Part shown: one piece after another, positions 35,854-48,246 of the stretch
Layout of the letters: the number at the start of each line of letters is the position of its first letter
How positions within the stretch are numbered: position 1 is the first letter of the stretch
Origin: Thereva unica
Taxonomy: Eukaryota > Arthropoda > Insecta > Diptera > Therevidae
Direction: 5' to 3'
Assembly (NCBI GenBank): GCA_949987705.1
Contig: OX465284.1
Location: 115,117,163-115,181,162, forward strand
Length of the DNA stretch: 64,000 bases
Made by a program: the position numbers and the translations under genes
Notes under the pieces: model-generated
Database searches by the model: none
Told to the model about the DNA's origin: nothing
The model's input: only the letters and a program-made list of their open reading frames with translations

Positions 35854-35871
35854 TGGCGCAGCCGGTAGGAT
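35854..35871 (+). promoter_or_regulatory. retroelement primer-binding site, tRNA-Ser type
   Basis: TGGCGCAGCCGGTAGGAT is complementary to the 3' end, including CCA, of an insect tRNA-Ser. Drosophila 17.6/297-group Gypsy elements use a very similar site. It follows the LTR end with no spacer and lies about 255 bp upstream of the gag ATG. Confidence 0.8.
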
Positions 35872-36127
35872 CTGGGTGCGCAAATAGTAAAACCGTTAAT
35901 ACTGCTGGTCTAGGCTCCTTGACCTCCAACCCAAGGCTGAGCCTGACTTGGGGGCAGTGTTAGCGTCTGCCACTACAGCGCATAAAATATCCCAGATCCT
36001 CCACGAATCCTCGCTCGGGGGTGTACAACCACGGTGCCTCTGCTCCAGGCGAGCACGCGCTCACCCCCCTAAAGTTTCTACATCGCGGGACTTTTAGTGG
36101 GCTTCATCCCTGCCCAGGAGACGCCCT
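35872..36127 (+). other. retroelement 5' leader
   Basis: Sequence between primer-binding site and gag start, clearly more GC-rich than the flanking array. A short frame at 36021 overlaps the gag start in another phase and is ignored. No splice donor could be assigned with confidence. Confidence 0.6.
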
Positions 36128-37328
36128 ATGTCCGAGGGCCAACGAGGGGACACGAGCAAAACTGAAACTCCCCCTCCGAGGGACCACCAACCATCGAGGG
36201 ACTTAACCACACCAGGCCCCTCTACTTCATCAGGAGCCACCGACACCCCAGCATCCTGCCAGGTCACTCAGCGAGGGACTTCAACACCACTATCTGCACA
36301 TCAATCAACACCATCAGAAACACCCCAAACATCCCCCAGACGTCTCCGAAGTGGAACCATCTTAGGAGAAGGAGAGAAACAAGTAGGTTTAACTTCAAGA
36401 TTAGAATACATACTTAAGCGGGCGCAGGAGACAGGAAAATTTAATATAGTACATTTTGAGGCCGTGGATAAACAAATCCAAAGGGCCAGCCTAGAAAGAA
36501 AGGCTAAAGTCGAAGCATTCAAAGAGGAGGCCCTAAAATTTAAACAGGACCTCCTCAATTTCAAAAATAGTCTCCCACGCCCCCTTGAGGTAGTAGATAA
36601 GTTTAGCATAGAGGAAAGGGACCATTGTGAAAGTAATACAAATAACACAGAACCGCCTGAGCCCGATTACGCGCCAATAGACCTTCTCGCGGATTGGGTC
36701 GATCTCTCAACCCGATCCTTGTCCCTCCTAGAGGAAGAGGAGGCGACCTTTCAAGACAGTCGTCTTGTCAAATCTTTACTACAAAAGGAATTTCCTACAG
36801 CCATGGCCGACGAATATATTAAAGTCGCCAAATTAACGGCCCAACTAGTCCCTTTATTCTCTGGCGGCCAAAACCCAACGATGGCAACTGAACTACAAAT
36901 GTTCCTAGGCTGTTGCCGTCGGGTACTACAGTGCCTGACAGAACAAGAAAAGGCCGCCTTCATTCAAATTTATCCAACTAGGCTTCGGGGAGAGGCCTAT
37001 CAACTGATTGCCTCCTCCCAACCCGCCACTTTTGAGGAGGCAGAAAACCTCCTAAACAGGACTTATCTTCCCAGGGAAACATATCAAGAACTGGTTAATA
37101 GATTAATTCAATTACGCCAGTTCCCCTTAGAGCCGCTCACGGCCTATACTACTAGGATCAAACAGCAGTTGTCACTATGCGAAGAGGCGGCCACCACTAA
37201 ATATGGTGCGATGGCAGCACCGGCCGTAAAGGCCCAACTGCAAGATTTCGCTAAAAATGCCCTGCGGAGTGGGGTTACAAACCCCCACCTCTGCCAGTAC
37301 CTACTAACTCTGGGAGAGGATACACTTG
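36128..37328 (+). CDS. gag: Gag polyprotein of Gypsy/errantivirus-type LTR element, cut by assembly gap
   Basis: An ATG-started frame runs 400 codons without a stop until the N gap. Residues 1-75 are Pro/Ser/Thr-rich and probably disordered. Residues ~85-150 are charged and helix-prone. Residues ~205-395 look like the capsid domain of Gypsy-type Gag: a FLGCCRRVL segment, LTEQEKAAFIQIYPTRLRGEA (residues 270-290), then the ATFEEAENLL and YLPRETYQELVNRLIQLRQ helices, and a terminal KNALRSGVTNPHL segment. Gag forms the virus-like particle that packages element RNA in the cytoplasm. No zinc knuckle is seen before the gap, and many errantivirus Gags lack one. The tRNA-Ser primer site and LTR end upstream support the assignment. 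The frame is intact and base composition differs from its surroundings, so the insertion may be fairly young. Pol and any env are not in this window. Confidence 0.85.
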
Positions 37329-37528
37329 NNNNNNNNNNNNNNNNNNNNNNNNNNNNNNNNNNNNNNNNNNNNNNNNNNNNNNNNNNNNNNNNNNNNNNNN
37401 NNNNNNNNNNNNNNNNNNNNNNNNNNNNNNNNNNNNNNNNNNNNNNNNNNNNNNNNNNNNNNNNNNNNNNNNNNNNNNNNNNNNNNNNNNNNNNNNNNNN
37501 NNNNNNNNNNNNNNNNNNNNNNNNNNNN
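37329..37528. other. assembly gap of 200 Ns
   Basis: Exactly 200 Ns, the usual placeholder for a gap of unknown size. Gag sequence ends on the left; AT-rich non-Gag sequence starts on the right. Pol, a possible env and the 3' LTR may therefore be missing here. Any reading frame drawn across the gap is artificial. Confidence 0.98.
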
Positions 37529-38865
37529 TATGCAAACTCACTTCAATGAAGAAAACTTTTATCCAAACTAAAATATTCCAAAATATTTAAGTGACGAGAG
37601 AATTTACGAAAATTACGTAAAATGCGCAAACAATTTCCAAACTTATAAAAATATCAAATTTCAGAAATAACTTCTAGAATCCTTGGCTGCAAGTTAGGAA
37701 TGTTTTAAAGTACATATCCTTCGATGAAAGGACAACCGGCGAGACAGAGAGAGAGGGCAAATACCCTGCAACAACAAGACACCCAAGTAAATCTCCAGCT
37801 ATCAGCCTTTTAGCACTAACACGTCGTATTGTGCCGAAGAGAAACAGAGAGGGACAGAGACAGAGAGAGAATTAGAGTGATTTAGTGGGAAATTTTAAAC
37901 TTTCTTCTCCTCGAGAGCGGGTAGTGTACAAGGCCCAAAGTCTTATAAATCCTTTCATAGCCAGATGCCATTGGCCATAATTTTTCGTGAAATTTACCGC
38001 AAGAACTCGAAGATGCTCGAAAGTTAGTCTAAATCTTAAAAGTTCTTGTCCTGTCTTTTATATTATACGACGAGCATATCCTGGAAGGATATGATTTATG
38101 CGTTTTGTTTCACCAAGTGGTCGAGATAACACGGTGATAGTTGTTTTCTATTCGAGATAAGGAATTTTGTCGTGGTTAGCGTTATTTACTCGGTTTTGGA
38201 TGGCTAGATAAGGATCCTTGTTTATTTGTTGCCTTTCTTGATGTGTTTGTCCCTTTTTTTTTGAGGTAAATAAATGGGGGTTAAATATATTTTTGCTGTT
38301 AAGGTCATGACGTTGGTATTTCAGTGAAATAAGATGAATTCAATCGTTCGGAGTTTGTTTATTATATAAGAATGAGTTTTGAATGAAATAACCGTTTTAG
38401 AATATAGATCAAAGTATGCCCAGGTTCAGGCCATCAGTAAAAGGCATAAAAGAAAAAAAAAAACAAAAAACCTACCAGATAGAATTTTACTATAAAGTGG
38501 ATCAATTGTAAAAATTTGCGATATTTTAATTTAAAGCTACATACTTAAGTTCAACTATTAGTGAAACTGCAAACTCTGGCCATTGATCAATATGTTCTCG
38601 ATTGTGCCGTTTGGTTGCAAGAAGTTTCAGAAAGTTTCAAGACATGCCAAATATCCGTTTCGGGACTTCAAGCTTCCAAATAATAGGTTTGGCCATAAGT
38701 GCGCCATCTAGACCTTCGGTATTTCAACTTTCAATAACTCTGACATTTTCCAGCCGATTTCAACAAATGTACACGATTCTGAAACGTCTTTCAGTACCAT
38801 TTTAACTATGAATCAATACACACCGAAACATCGAGTTGATATTGCAGCACTAACATTGAAAGCAA
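37529..38865. other. unidentified noncoding stretch after the gap
   Basis: No gene and no remains of the Gypsy-type element are visible. GAGA-rich short tracts occur at about 37745-37755 and 37855-37872. Confidence 0.45.
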
Positions 38866-38869
38866 ACGT

Positions 38870-38980
38870 TCAATTGTCAAAACAGTTTTGCTCCATCGTC
38901 CTTAGCATTGTCTTCCCACCTTGACTGTGGTTTGCCAACTGGTCTTTTGCCATTTGGTATCTCTGATTCGATTCATTTAA
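38870..38980 (-). pseudogene. RTE-like ORF2 C-terminal fragment
   Basis: The minus strand reads RIPNGKRPVGKPQSRWEDNAKDD in one frame up to 20 of these residues matching the basic RPVG(R/K)P..RWxDN block found near the C-terminus of RTE-type and related retrotransposon proteins. It is short, without other domains, and related in kind to the piece at 15410-15665. Confidence 0.45.
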
Positions 38981-38999
38981 TTTCTCCGCAGGCGGACGC

Positions 39000-41900
39000 T
39001 ACCACGACCTCCGCGCCAATCTGTTTGTTCCTTTAATTTGCCATGTTCAGTCGGTTGAGCTTAACACCTATCAAAATTTCTAGTAATGCTAGAGTCCTAG
39101 AATATCCTTTTCGACTGTTTCCTGCTTCAACTAATCCTTGTAATACCCGTTTATGGTTTGTTATGTTTCTGATTACACTTACAGGTTTTAGAATTGGTGC
39201 TCACAAAATGCAAAACTTTTACCTGCCCAACTTTCACAATTCCCCGATATTTTGGTCAAATTATAATTGAATTATCCCCTAAACATTTGATTGAAACCCC
39301 CATACAATAAAATCGTCTCCAGATAATGATCGGGAATAAAAGCGGAGCACAAATTGATAAACTATAAAATTATAATAAATCCACTCCACTTTGTTATTTA
39401 TTGCAGCAATTCAAGCTGCAAAAAGTATTGCCGCAAATCGATGCTCATCAATACGAATTGAAGGCAAATTTCACAAAATCCCCCCGTCGACGAGCATGTG
39501 ATGACTTCATAAATCACTGGAATGGGGCTTTGCACCCTTAAAAATGATGAAGAGGGTGAATCCACTATTTCTATTTGCTCAATGCGATTTATGTTCACGC
39601 AAGCTTAACGCTTCCAGATAGTTATCCTCACACCAGCTCACTACTGGCGCTTCTGCTGCACTTGCTGCTACTGCAGCAGTAGCAGCTATATGCAGCAATC
39701 ACGACATTGTGCATATGGGTTTTCATTGGGGGCGCCATAGTAGTAAATGGAGGAATGGCGGTGCACTACTACCCCGCCCCCATCGCAGTTGATAAATGCA
39801 TGAAAATTATGAACTATCATGGAAATTAATTTCTTCGATACAAATTGATAATCGAAATGCATTGATTACAGGGATGCAGTTCCGGATTTCAAATAGCGTG
39901 CGTGTGTGCGGGTGTTTGTTCGTTTTGATTTCGGCTGTTGACTGTTTGTTGGGGAGAGTCTGGCTGAAGTAAAACAAAAATTGCCGAACTATGATTGCTA
40001 GCCAACAACCAAATCCCGGCGCTCAATTATAGTTAATATTTCATGATTTAGAACTATATTCCTGACTGCATGTGTGCATGTGTGTGACTCTAGTAAAATT
40101 CAAATTGGCATGTCTAAAGGGAATTTCAAACCTAATGCACCTTCGGGCCTGTTGTTAACACGAAACGGGCAGTAATTTTGCCTGATTTATGAACATACGA
40201 TATGCGAGTATGTAAATCATTAGAAGTAATTAAAATCTGTTTTTATAAAATGACAAATTGTAATATGTGCTTTTTTATACTCCACCGATGTTTGAATCAC
40301 TGCACACGGCTGCAGCATGCATTTTGCGATCGAATTTTAATTTGAAAAGAGGCCATTGACCACAGCTTTTAGTCAAGGTATGCAATAATCAAATTGAAGC
40401 GCAGTGAAAAAGCGATACCATAAAGAAATCAGCATGGTATTACCCTTACAGGATTGAATGCGAATCCTGGAATCCTTTTGCTGACAATTGTTTTAACTCT
40501 TCCACCAAAGTAATAAGGTAGGAAAGTGAATTTGAAATTTTCACTCAAGTGCCTCTAGGGAAATGGTTACGTGTGCTTTCTAAGGATACCTACACTTGCC
40601 GTAAATCTTCCTGTGTAAACCTTTCAAATCAATTTTGCGAAAATAATGCCTTATGATTTCTAGATTGTATCTCGGTGCAGATGGAAGCAAGGGTTGCTGC
40701 TTTTATCATGAATGCTTTTTTCTTAGAATCAAGAACAGAAATAGAACTGAAGTGGTTGTAATGGATTGTCTTTCTTTAGAATGTGAGAACGTGATATTGC
40801 AAAGTGCGGCTGATATGGAAGTGAATTAGTATTACAGGAAGGAATGTCCTATTTAAGTTTTTAAGCCATTCATTCATCAGTTTAGTGAAGGGTGCACCAA
40901 GCGATTGTACTGATGAAATATGACGTACATCGTGCGGATTCTTCGTGTGGTGTGTCGAAACATGGCCAGGAAATTATTGGGATGCATTCGGAACGACGTC
41001 AGTACAGTGGTTGGCTTCGTCATTGAACTCCTAATAGGATAGTTATAGCCACGCACACACCATCTGAAAGCTGTGCCTCGAGAAGGACAAGTGTACGTAC
41101 TTCACGCTCTTTGCACCACCCGGCGACAGTGAGGAGCTCTGTTTCGTTTTTCGGAGCAACCTTGATTGCCTAAACCAGTCTATGTGATAAATGTTTAGGC
41201 AAATTTCTGAGCCAGTACAAACGCTCTACGGTAGGCACTGATGACATTAGGTCCAAGTGTCGACCCTGGGAACGCACCCTAACCCTAACTAAAAGAAAGA
41301 AGCAAACATCGAGATCTTTGGGTCTTTAACCTTCGGGTCTTTAACAAAGACGGATTCCTTCAGGCACATTTTTCATCACTGCTCGAAGAATTGCATTCCT
41401 CTAAGGCTGGAATTTATTCTCTTCGCCTCGGAATGTTGACAGACCAGTAGTATAGCAACAACGCTCCTAGCGCAGTGACGTAATCAGTTGTTAACGCAGT
41501 TGTGAGCTTTACTCGGGACAAGAACCTGTGAGATTTGCTTGTAAGCGCCATCTGTGTGAAACTAGTAGAAGCGCCATCTGTGTGAAACTAGTTGAACCAA
41601 ACTAGTTGGGGTTTTTTAGTATGACTTGAGAGGCCTTTCATGCTAGGAGAGTCTTGGGTGAGATCGAGTTGGCGGTCTTTGAGGTTAGTGTGTTTTGGGT
41701 GGACCTGGTATTAATGATCTGTATGTCTGTCTGATCTGTCCGGTTTACCTTGCCTGTTCATTAATGCTTGACCTCCGCAATCGAACGAGAACCGGTGACC
41801 CAGTACCCAGAGGATATCGTTAAACGACAGTGCAAAATTACTCACTGCCATTTTATATCAGTGTATATTTTTGGAATTCGGTGAAATCAGATTTATTTAA

Positions 41901-43340
41901 AGCTAACATCATTTCAAGTACGAAACAAAAAAAACTAATTTTGCTTAAAACTCCTTACGGTACTCCGTGGGAATATAAAAATGTTGATTGATCCTCATCC
42001 TTTTTGTTTTTGAAAATTCGTAAATTGTAATAAAGAAAAGTTGTGTAGAAACCTCTCCCCAAAATATTATGATCTAAATGGAAAACGATTTCATTATTAA
42101 CGAAACAAAATTCGAAACTTTTCTCAAAATAACGCAACTTTATTCCCAAACTTTCCCTGATGACTGGGGCACGTGGATTACAGTATTCATATCATAAATT
42201 TCTCCCATTGTAGTATCACACATCTGTTAATACGAAAATGATTGAATCCCCTCAAAACAAGTGGAGGCTTCAGATAGACACACATGTACAATACTACATA
42301 ACATTTGTGAAAACTCCTAACAATCCTCTCGCCGAAACTTTGCCGTTCTCTCGACCAGAGAGAATTTATTTACATAATCAGAACCAATCAGGACAACAGG
42401 AAATCTATGAATCTAATAAAGGATTTCTTCCACATTTTCAGCCTTTGCCATCTCTCAGGCTCGTTCACAAAACGGAAGTAATACTTCCAAAAAAAAAAAT
42501 AAAAATAAATAAAAGGAAAAAGGACACAAAACTCTTTTTTTACCCTTGTAAATGAATTAATAAAAAATTTCGTAGAGACTTACACTTGGGAATCTCTTTT
42601 TATCACAGAAGAAGGATCTCGAGGGAAATTTGGTCTTTTCATCTATTTCTAGTTTTTAGAATTAGTTTCGAAGGGTTTTTTGGCCTAAGGACGTTCTGAA
42701 TGTTTTAAAAGATAAAGAAGAAGAAGACGACGACGAAAAAAACACACACCGCTCTCACTTCTCCTCGACAATTTTGAATGGACAAATCACACCCTTAAAA
42801 CTGAGTCAACTGTGATTTTTGCTGCCAGGATATATAAAAAAAGGATGTGCAAAATAGCTTCAAGGTATTCACAGGACGAAAAAAAGGGGAAAGTTTTTGA
42901 ATTTATCTACGAGAGTTAAAAATATCACAAGATTTCGTTGATGGATAAGGTTTTTTGGGGGGTGGTTTTTTGTTGTTTTGTTGTTTTGTGTTAGTAGTGA
43001 AAAATAGTTTTATTTCTGGGGCCTCCGAAAGCGTATCACAGGTCTAAGTTGATCCTTTTGGGGATTTTTTGGTATAAATATAGATGAGAAATGTTTCTTG
43101 TTGAAATCGGGGGCGGGGTAGACATAATTTGTCGATTATGAGCCTTTAGCAACTGTAATATAGGAGAATTTTGTTTCGAAATGATTTAAGGATACATGAA
43201 GGATTTTTGTTCGTTTTTCTTTTTAATTTAAAATTTTGTATTACACAAGAAAGATACAAATTAAAGATGAATGTAACTCCACAGTAATGTAACAAACACA
43301 CTAGGAGTGGGGCTTGACCAACGCCAATAGAGTATATATA
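39000..43340. other. noncoding stretch, includes a short tandem duplication
   Basis: No gene is supported. A perfect small palindrome-like hairpin (GCTGCTACTG and CAGTAGCAGC with a 3-base loop) is at 39664-39686. A duplicated 23-bp block is at 41544-41592. The remainder includes several long A or T runs. Confidence 0.4.
41544..41592 (+). repeat. short tandem duplication (two copies, 26-bp period)
   Basis: AGCGCCATCTGTGTGAAACT followed by AGT occurs at 41544-41566 and again at 41570-41592 without differences. A further AAACTAGTTGG follows at about 41599-41609. Confidence 0.9.
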
Positions 43341-43345
43341 ATAAA

Positions 43346-43412
43346 CGAATCAGCACAGAGTTCTGCAATAATTTATGAGTTGACCAAACATTGACAAAAC
43401 CTGTGAAGTAAC
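43346..43412 (-). repeat. short dispersed repeat, inverted copy
   Basis: Its reverse complement reads GTTACTTCACAGGT, GGTCAACTCATAAATTATTG and CAGAACTCTGTGCTGATTCG, matching 29016-29119 and 30992-31030. This is the longest and cleanest copy. Confidence 0.7.
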
Positions 43413-43744
43413 AGGTAAAACCCGGTCAAAGGACACACATGGCACATGAAGTAAATAAGGAAATTAAATTTTAAATGAACTAGAACCAGAACCCTGAACC
43501 AATCAACAGTGTTTGCAAGCCAAAAGTGAGAGGTTTTTCTCGTTATTCTCATAAGGTTATCACAAGTGGCTTTAAGCTTGAGGTTCTGTCGATCATCACT
43601 ACTAAGTCCCTAAGTATAGACAGTTAGTCTGGATAGTATGCCACCTTCGTTGGACAACCTATACGGTATAGACAAATCGCTGTTGTCTTAGCCAGTCAAA
43701 ACACGGATTACCTATTTTATAGATCTAATTTTTTGGTACTAGGG

Positions 43745-44050
43745 AGTGCTCCATATCAGATTACTTGCTCTAAAACTTTATTCATGCAGATAGAAGAAAA
43801 ACTCCGCCCTATAGATCGACAAGTCTCTCTCCTAAGAAACTTGCTCGGCTTTGGGAGGAGCTCGTATTCCTGCTGTTTCCATGGGTTTGTAAGACCCTTT
43901 CTTTCAGGTGTTTCATGAAGACTTCGGAAAACTTAACTTAATCACTTTATTAGGTACATCGTCCACACCGACGGCTTCATTAGTGCCTACCGTTTTTGCA
44001 ATCTCTTCATCGCTTAAATTTACGAATTTCTTCTCCAGAAAAATAGATGG
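43745..44050 (-). pseudogene. R1-clade-like reverse transcriptase N-terminal relic
   Basis: On the minus strand, LSDEEIAKT and VGVDDVPNK fit the conserved KKAPGxDGIPN segment just before the RT fingers. They are followed, with frameshifts, by VFMKHLKE, VLPNPWKQQE, LLPKPSK and a CMNKVLEQVI-like segment, which match the order seen in R1-type elements (a W(K)xxxLVLLPKPGK motif, then a GKLLExxI helix). Stops and shifts show it is dead. Confidence 0.65.
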
Positions 44051-44303
44051 CAGATGTACACGCTATCTGAGAATACGACAGGTGCAATATTGTAGAGCTG
44101 CAGGGGCAGGTGATCAGCGGTATCATCATAGAAATAAATGTGATGGTCTCCATCCAGGAGTTCAAGTCAGCTTGCCTACATAAACGCTCGGTGCTTCATA
44201 GTGAAAAAAGTACCCTAGTCTTTCGCAACCTTCCCTTACCACTTTGTGTGAGAAAACTACCGGAAGAAAGCAAAGCAATTAATTAGGTGAAGATCATTTA
44301 CTA

Positions 44304-44341
44304 AAGTAGGTATAGCGACACTTGGGCCTGAGAACAAGTGG
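44304..44341 (+). repeat. short dispersed repeat shared with 63470-63506
   Basis: AGTAGGTATAGCGACACTTG then GGCCTGAGAACAAGTGG parallels GAGTAGGTAATGTGGCACTTGGGCCTGGGAACCAGTGG at the second site. Element type unknown. Confidence 0.45.
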
Positions 44342-44349
44342 ACCACTCA

Positions 44350-46780
44350 TATATTTATATTTTTCTCAGGAAACTTTATATTGAAGCTGAGAGTAAATGG
44401 TCAGCATATTTTAAGGTCATAAGATATCAGATGTCTTTTTAAACCAATATTTAATGGTTGATTGCAGTTATCATAATCTTGTATTTTCGCATAGATGATG
44501 GGCCGAGTAGTTTTTAATGAAATTTATATTTCAGCAATCCTCTTCTACCTTTCCTAACAAAATTTATATTATACCATCAAACGCACTTCTCATGTGTATA
44601 TTATTCAGTCCCATTTTTGTTTTAGTAAAAAAATCGCCCTGTGGCCATTTTGCAAATACCGCAGACTTTTGTTAAGCCAAAGTAACAAAAAAGGCCCTCA
44701 CAGGCATTACAATGAAGGTACACAGCATTCAGAAAACCAGCAAGGCATTACAATGTAAAAAAACAGGGAAACCAAAAAAAAGTAGGTATATGTATAAAAT
44801 AGCTGGGGAATAACAATTCAACACATTGGGAAAGTGTTTCATAAACAAATCCTTTCTAGCTCAATTTATCTCTAAATAACTTTCAATTTTTCACATCCCC
44901 TTCCACCAGCCAGAATTTCTCATAGCACCAGCAGCCGTTTTCCAGAATCCCAGGTAACATAGAACACAACACACATCCCAGGGCCAAAAGAAAGATCGGA
45001 AAATCTCTGTCAGAAAGGAAGCATGTATATATCCATATCTGGAAAAAACACGTCTACCTGTACAAATGGATCTCCTGCCGCTCCCTGTTTCCTCCACAAT
45101 TCGCCCACCCATCCGTCCGCCCACTACCTTTTTGGAGCTACCACTCGACGAAAAAAAATATAGCACCATCCCATATGAAATGTTGGCCAGCAGAAAGCGA
45201 CGAAAACTTTATCTCGAACACCTGTGCACACCGGTATGGTGCCTGGCTCTATGAAATTATTCCCCAATCAAGACTGATGCTGCTTGGGATGAAGATGATG
45301 ACCATGAAGATTCTGGAGGTTATGCCGAAATTGAAAAACGAATGAGCGCCATTAGAAGAAGAACGTGCGGGGGTGTGAATACGCCATCATCGTAGTCGTC
45401 GTAGTCGTCGTCGTCTAGAAACATTCACCCAGGACGTATTTGCTTGATTAGTTGCCAGGCATTCCAGGGAGCTTTGAGGCCATTTTATGTCTGCTGTGAA
45501 TTCGTGGAACTCTACCACTCCTGGATGTCTCTTTGCATTCATGGCACAGACTCTCTGCGAAAAATTCTTTCTTCTTCTCTTCGTTCTTTTTATTTTTTTG
45601 TTGCCATCACGTTCAAACCAAATTGAATCGATAAATATTTGGCGACAATTTCGAATTTCGTCGTTGCACTTTTTTGGTACTTAGCAACCCTTTTGAAGCT
45701 CGTTTAGAAAACCCCGCCGGAGCCCAGCTAAACGGGGCGAGAGTAAACAAAACATAAAATTACTGCAAATTTACATCAGGAGAGCTCTGAAGTGACTATG
45801 TGACACGGAGAAATATCAATGAGCCCATTTGGATTCAATGATAGCCACCCTTAAATACCGAAACGACAGCACCATTCCAAGGCATCAAGGTAGCATCGAT
45901 TTTGTAGTGCGACGTCCCTGCCCGACTAGTAAACTTGCAACGGTACACCTGTAAAGCAGATTCCTTGCCCGTGGAGACTGGGCATCAGGATCGAGAAATA
46001 TCCCATGCCTGCAGCCTAATGTAACATCAATGGCAGCCTAGGAAAACGATTACTGAATTATATATGGCCCGAAGTTTCTGTAATAAGTGGATATGTCCCA
46101 AGGATAACATGTAGCCGTTAGCACACGTATCCTGTGTATATCCCAACGTCCAAAGGACTCGAGGACTCATCCGGACGTGTGTAGCTCTCTATTCTCTGGT
46201 GGCTCCGGTACTGTGCTCCAAAGACATAGGCCGAAGCGACGCCTGTTGTCAGTGTGCTTTCAATTGAAAATTAATGTCCATTCATCAATCAAGTGGCGCA
46301 CGAAGGACGCGCCTCAACAGCCTCAGTCCTGGATTTCGTCAAAGGCTAAGGAGAACTCTCGCATATCGCCAAAGTGTCATATTGATATGAACGAAATATT
46401 TATTTTCCGATACCCATGCCGAGCGAGAGAGAGGATTTATGGTAGTTCCGTCATCCTGTTATTGATAGCGTCTATGAATAAATTATCGCCCCCGGTCGTC
46501 TGGGTGCTACTTTCGTTTAGAATTCGACGCAAGTCAAGACCTCCTGGAATTGCTTAATTCAATGTGATTTTGGAATATTTCTTATTTATGATTGAAAGGA
46601 TGTCGGCGAGTAACAAGGAAATACCTGGACAGTATTGGAGAAAGAACGACACTTGTTGCCATTTTCGGGCAAGTTTCTCAGTATGTGGGAAGAGTAACCA
46701 ATTTTCCATGAGAAAACACAAGGTTATGGATCACCCTTCTTCCAGTACTACCTACCAGTTCGGCTTATAGTTTAGGTCAT
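44350..46780. other. unidentified noncoding stretch
   Basis: No gene is supported. A TCG/TAG-type microsatellite lies at 45391-45415. A 47-codon acidic frame just upstream of it (about 45256-45399) lacks a good start and is not called. Confidence 0.4.
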
Positions 46781-46786
46781 GGTACA

Positions 46787-47026
46787 ATGTGCAGTAGTAA
46801 GCTTAATTCCAGGGATAGGAGAGAAAAAGTTAGGTGGTCTGGAGGTTGCTCCAGTACGGTTTATACAAGCTCAGAAATACAGACTGGGAAAGGTTATTCC
46901 ATAGCCTGGTTCTTCTCTTCAAAACCGAAAGAAGAAAAACTGAAGTATATGGGAGCCAAACGAGACACGGTTTCGAGACACGGTAAAGCGAATTTGGATG
47001 CTATTGTGGTAATTTGGAATATTTAG
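46787..47026 (+). pseudogene. possible R1-like endonuclease fragment
   Basis: A 79-codon frame ends with YMGAKRDTVSRHGKANLDAI, which loosely resembles the DFNAWAxxWGSRxTNxRG segment of R1-type endonucleases. The match is weak and the expected Asp-Phe-Asn residues are not seen, so the call is tentative. Confidence 0.22.
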
Positions 47027-47039
47027 TCTAGCTAGTCAG

Positions 47040-48246
47040 TCACTAGATTACCACCATTTACTCAAGTAGAAGGAATGGAAGGGGAAAGACGCAGTTTTTA
47101 TTAGAGATGAGACTACACTCCTTTTTAGAGGCGTTCCAATCGACATGATGTTTTTGGCTCTGAGCGTCACTATTTTTTAATTGCGCATGCGTTTTCGATC
47201 GTTTTGACAAGGGATGTCACTTGCTGGTCTTATATTATCAAAGTCGTATTAGTACAGGGTAGCGTCATTAGATTATAAACAGACAGGGGGTAGCATTGTG
47301 GTCCCAGGGGAACATCAGCCGAGTTGGTTTGGGGCTTAGATTCCTAGGTTCCTTAACCTAGCTTTTTAAACCTAAGTAGATACCAAAACTTTTAGAACTA
47401 TCAACAGATCTGTCAAAACCTAAGTATCTCAAAATCTGAAAAAGCCAGAATAGATTAACAAAAGCTCCAGACTAACAAGATCAACAGTATCAAAAATACA
47501 ATCAGGTAATACTTCGTGAGCATTCGAACCAATATGAAAACAATACATAAAATCCTGTAGCAGTTCAAAAGCTTTTTACCTCGAATGCAAAGCTTCCTCC
47601 AGTGAATTTTCAGTTAGCTTTCACAAAAGCTTTTGCAGCTAGATGCATACGTCCTCGTCTATAATGTAGACTTTTACTCTTATGCGTATGCAATGTCAGA
47701 AGACTTTGGAAAAACAGTTTTGAAGTGCTCTTAATGAAAATTGGAAATATGGAAGAGTAGATATAGTTGTGAAGGGTTTTAAAAACATAACGACACTTTG
47801 ACTATCCATCTATGGACATACATAAAAATAAATGGTTTTAGGTGTGCAGAACATATTTGAAAAAAAAGGACACCACAAAGATAACAGATCAATTGGTGGA
47901 CTCAGAAAGAGATGGGTGTGCAACTTAGGAAAAATTCAAACCTGGCAAAAATCTGCTAGAAACCGTTCAAACTTAACGGAATTTTTGGAAAACTTAGTGA
48001 AACCTTCTCTGTAAATGCAATTATTTAGATTACTCCAGGGATTATGGAGTGGTTTAATCAAATTAATCATTTTTCAGCAGCCTGAACACAACTTTATTTT
48101 TTTTTTTGTTTTTATTTTTGTGGAATATAAAGATTAGCAAACTTGATTCTACCCTTTTCTTTCTCCTAGACATAAAGTTTTAACGTGGACATTTCTATCA
48201 TTAAAATCTCTAATTCATCCAGAACGTGACCGTGGATTTTAACATA
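47040..48246. other. unidentified noncoding stretch
   Basis: No gene is supported. Around 47600 there is AAAGCTTCCTCCAGTGAATTTTCAGTT, faintly like the LTR-like promoter repeats at 15.9 and 25.0 kb, but too short to assign. Confidence 0.35.

Noticed and set aside
37326..37571. Reading frames across the N gap
   Set aside because: Composed mostly of Ns; they are artefacts of the gap.
41275..41295. Telomere-like CCCTAACCCTAAC
   Set aside because: Only two units, not a tandem array, and insects with such telomere repeats differ from this context.
45256..45399. 47-codon acidic frame near the TCG/TAG microsatellite
   Set aside because: No start codon near its beginning, short, and ends in the microsatellite.
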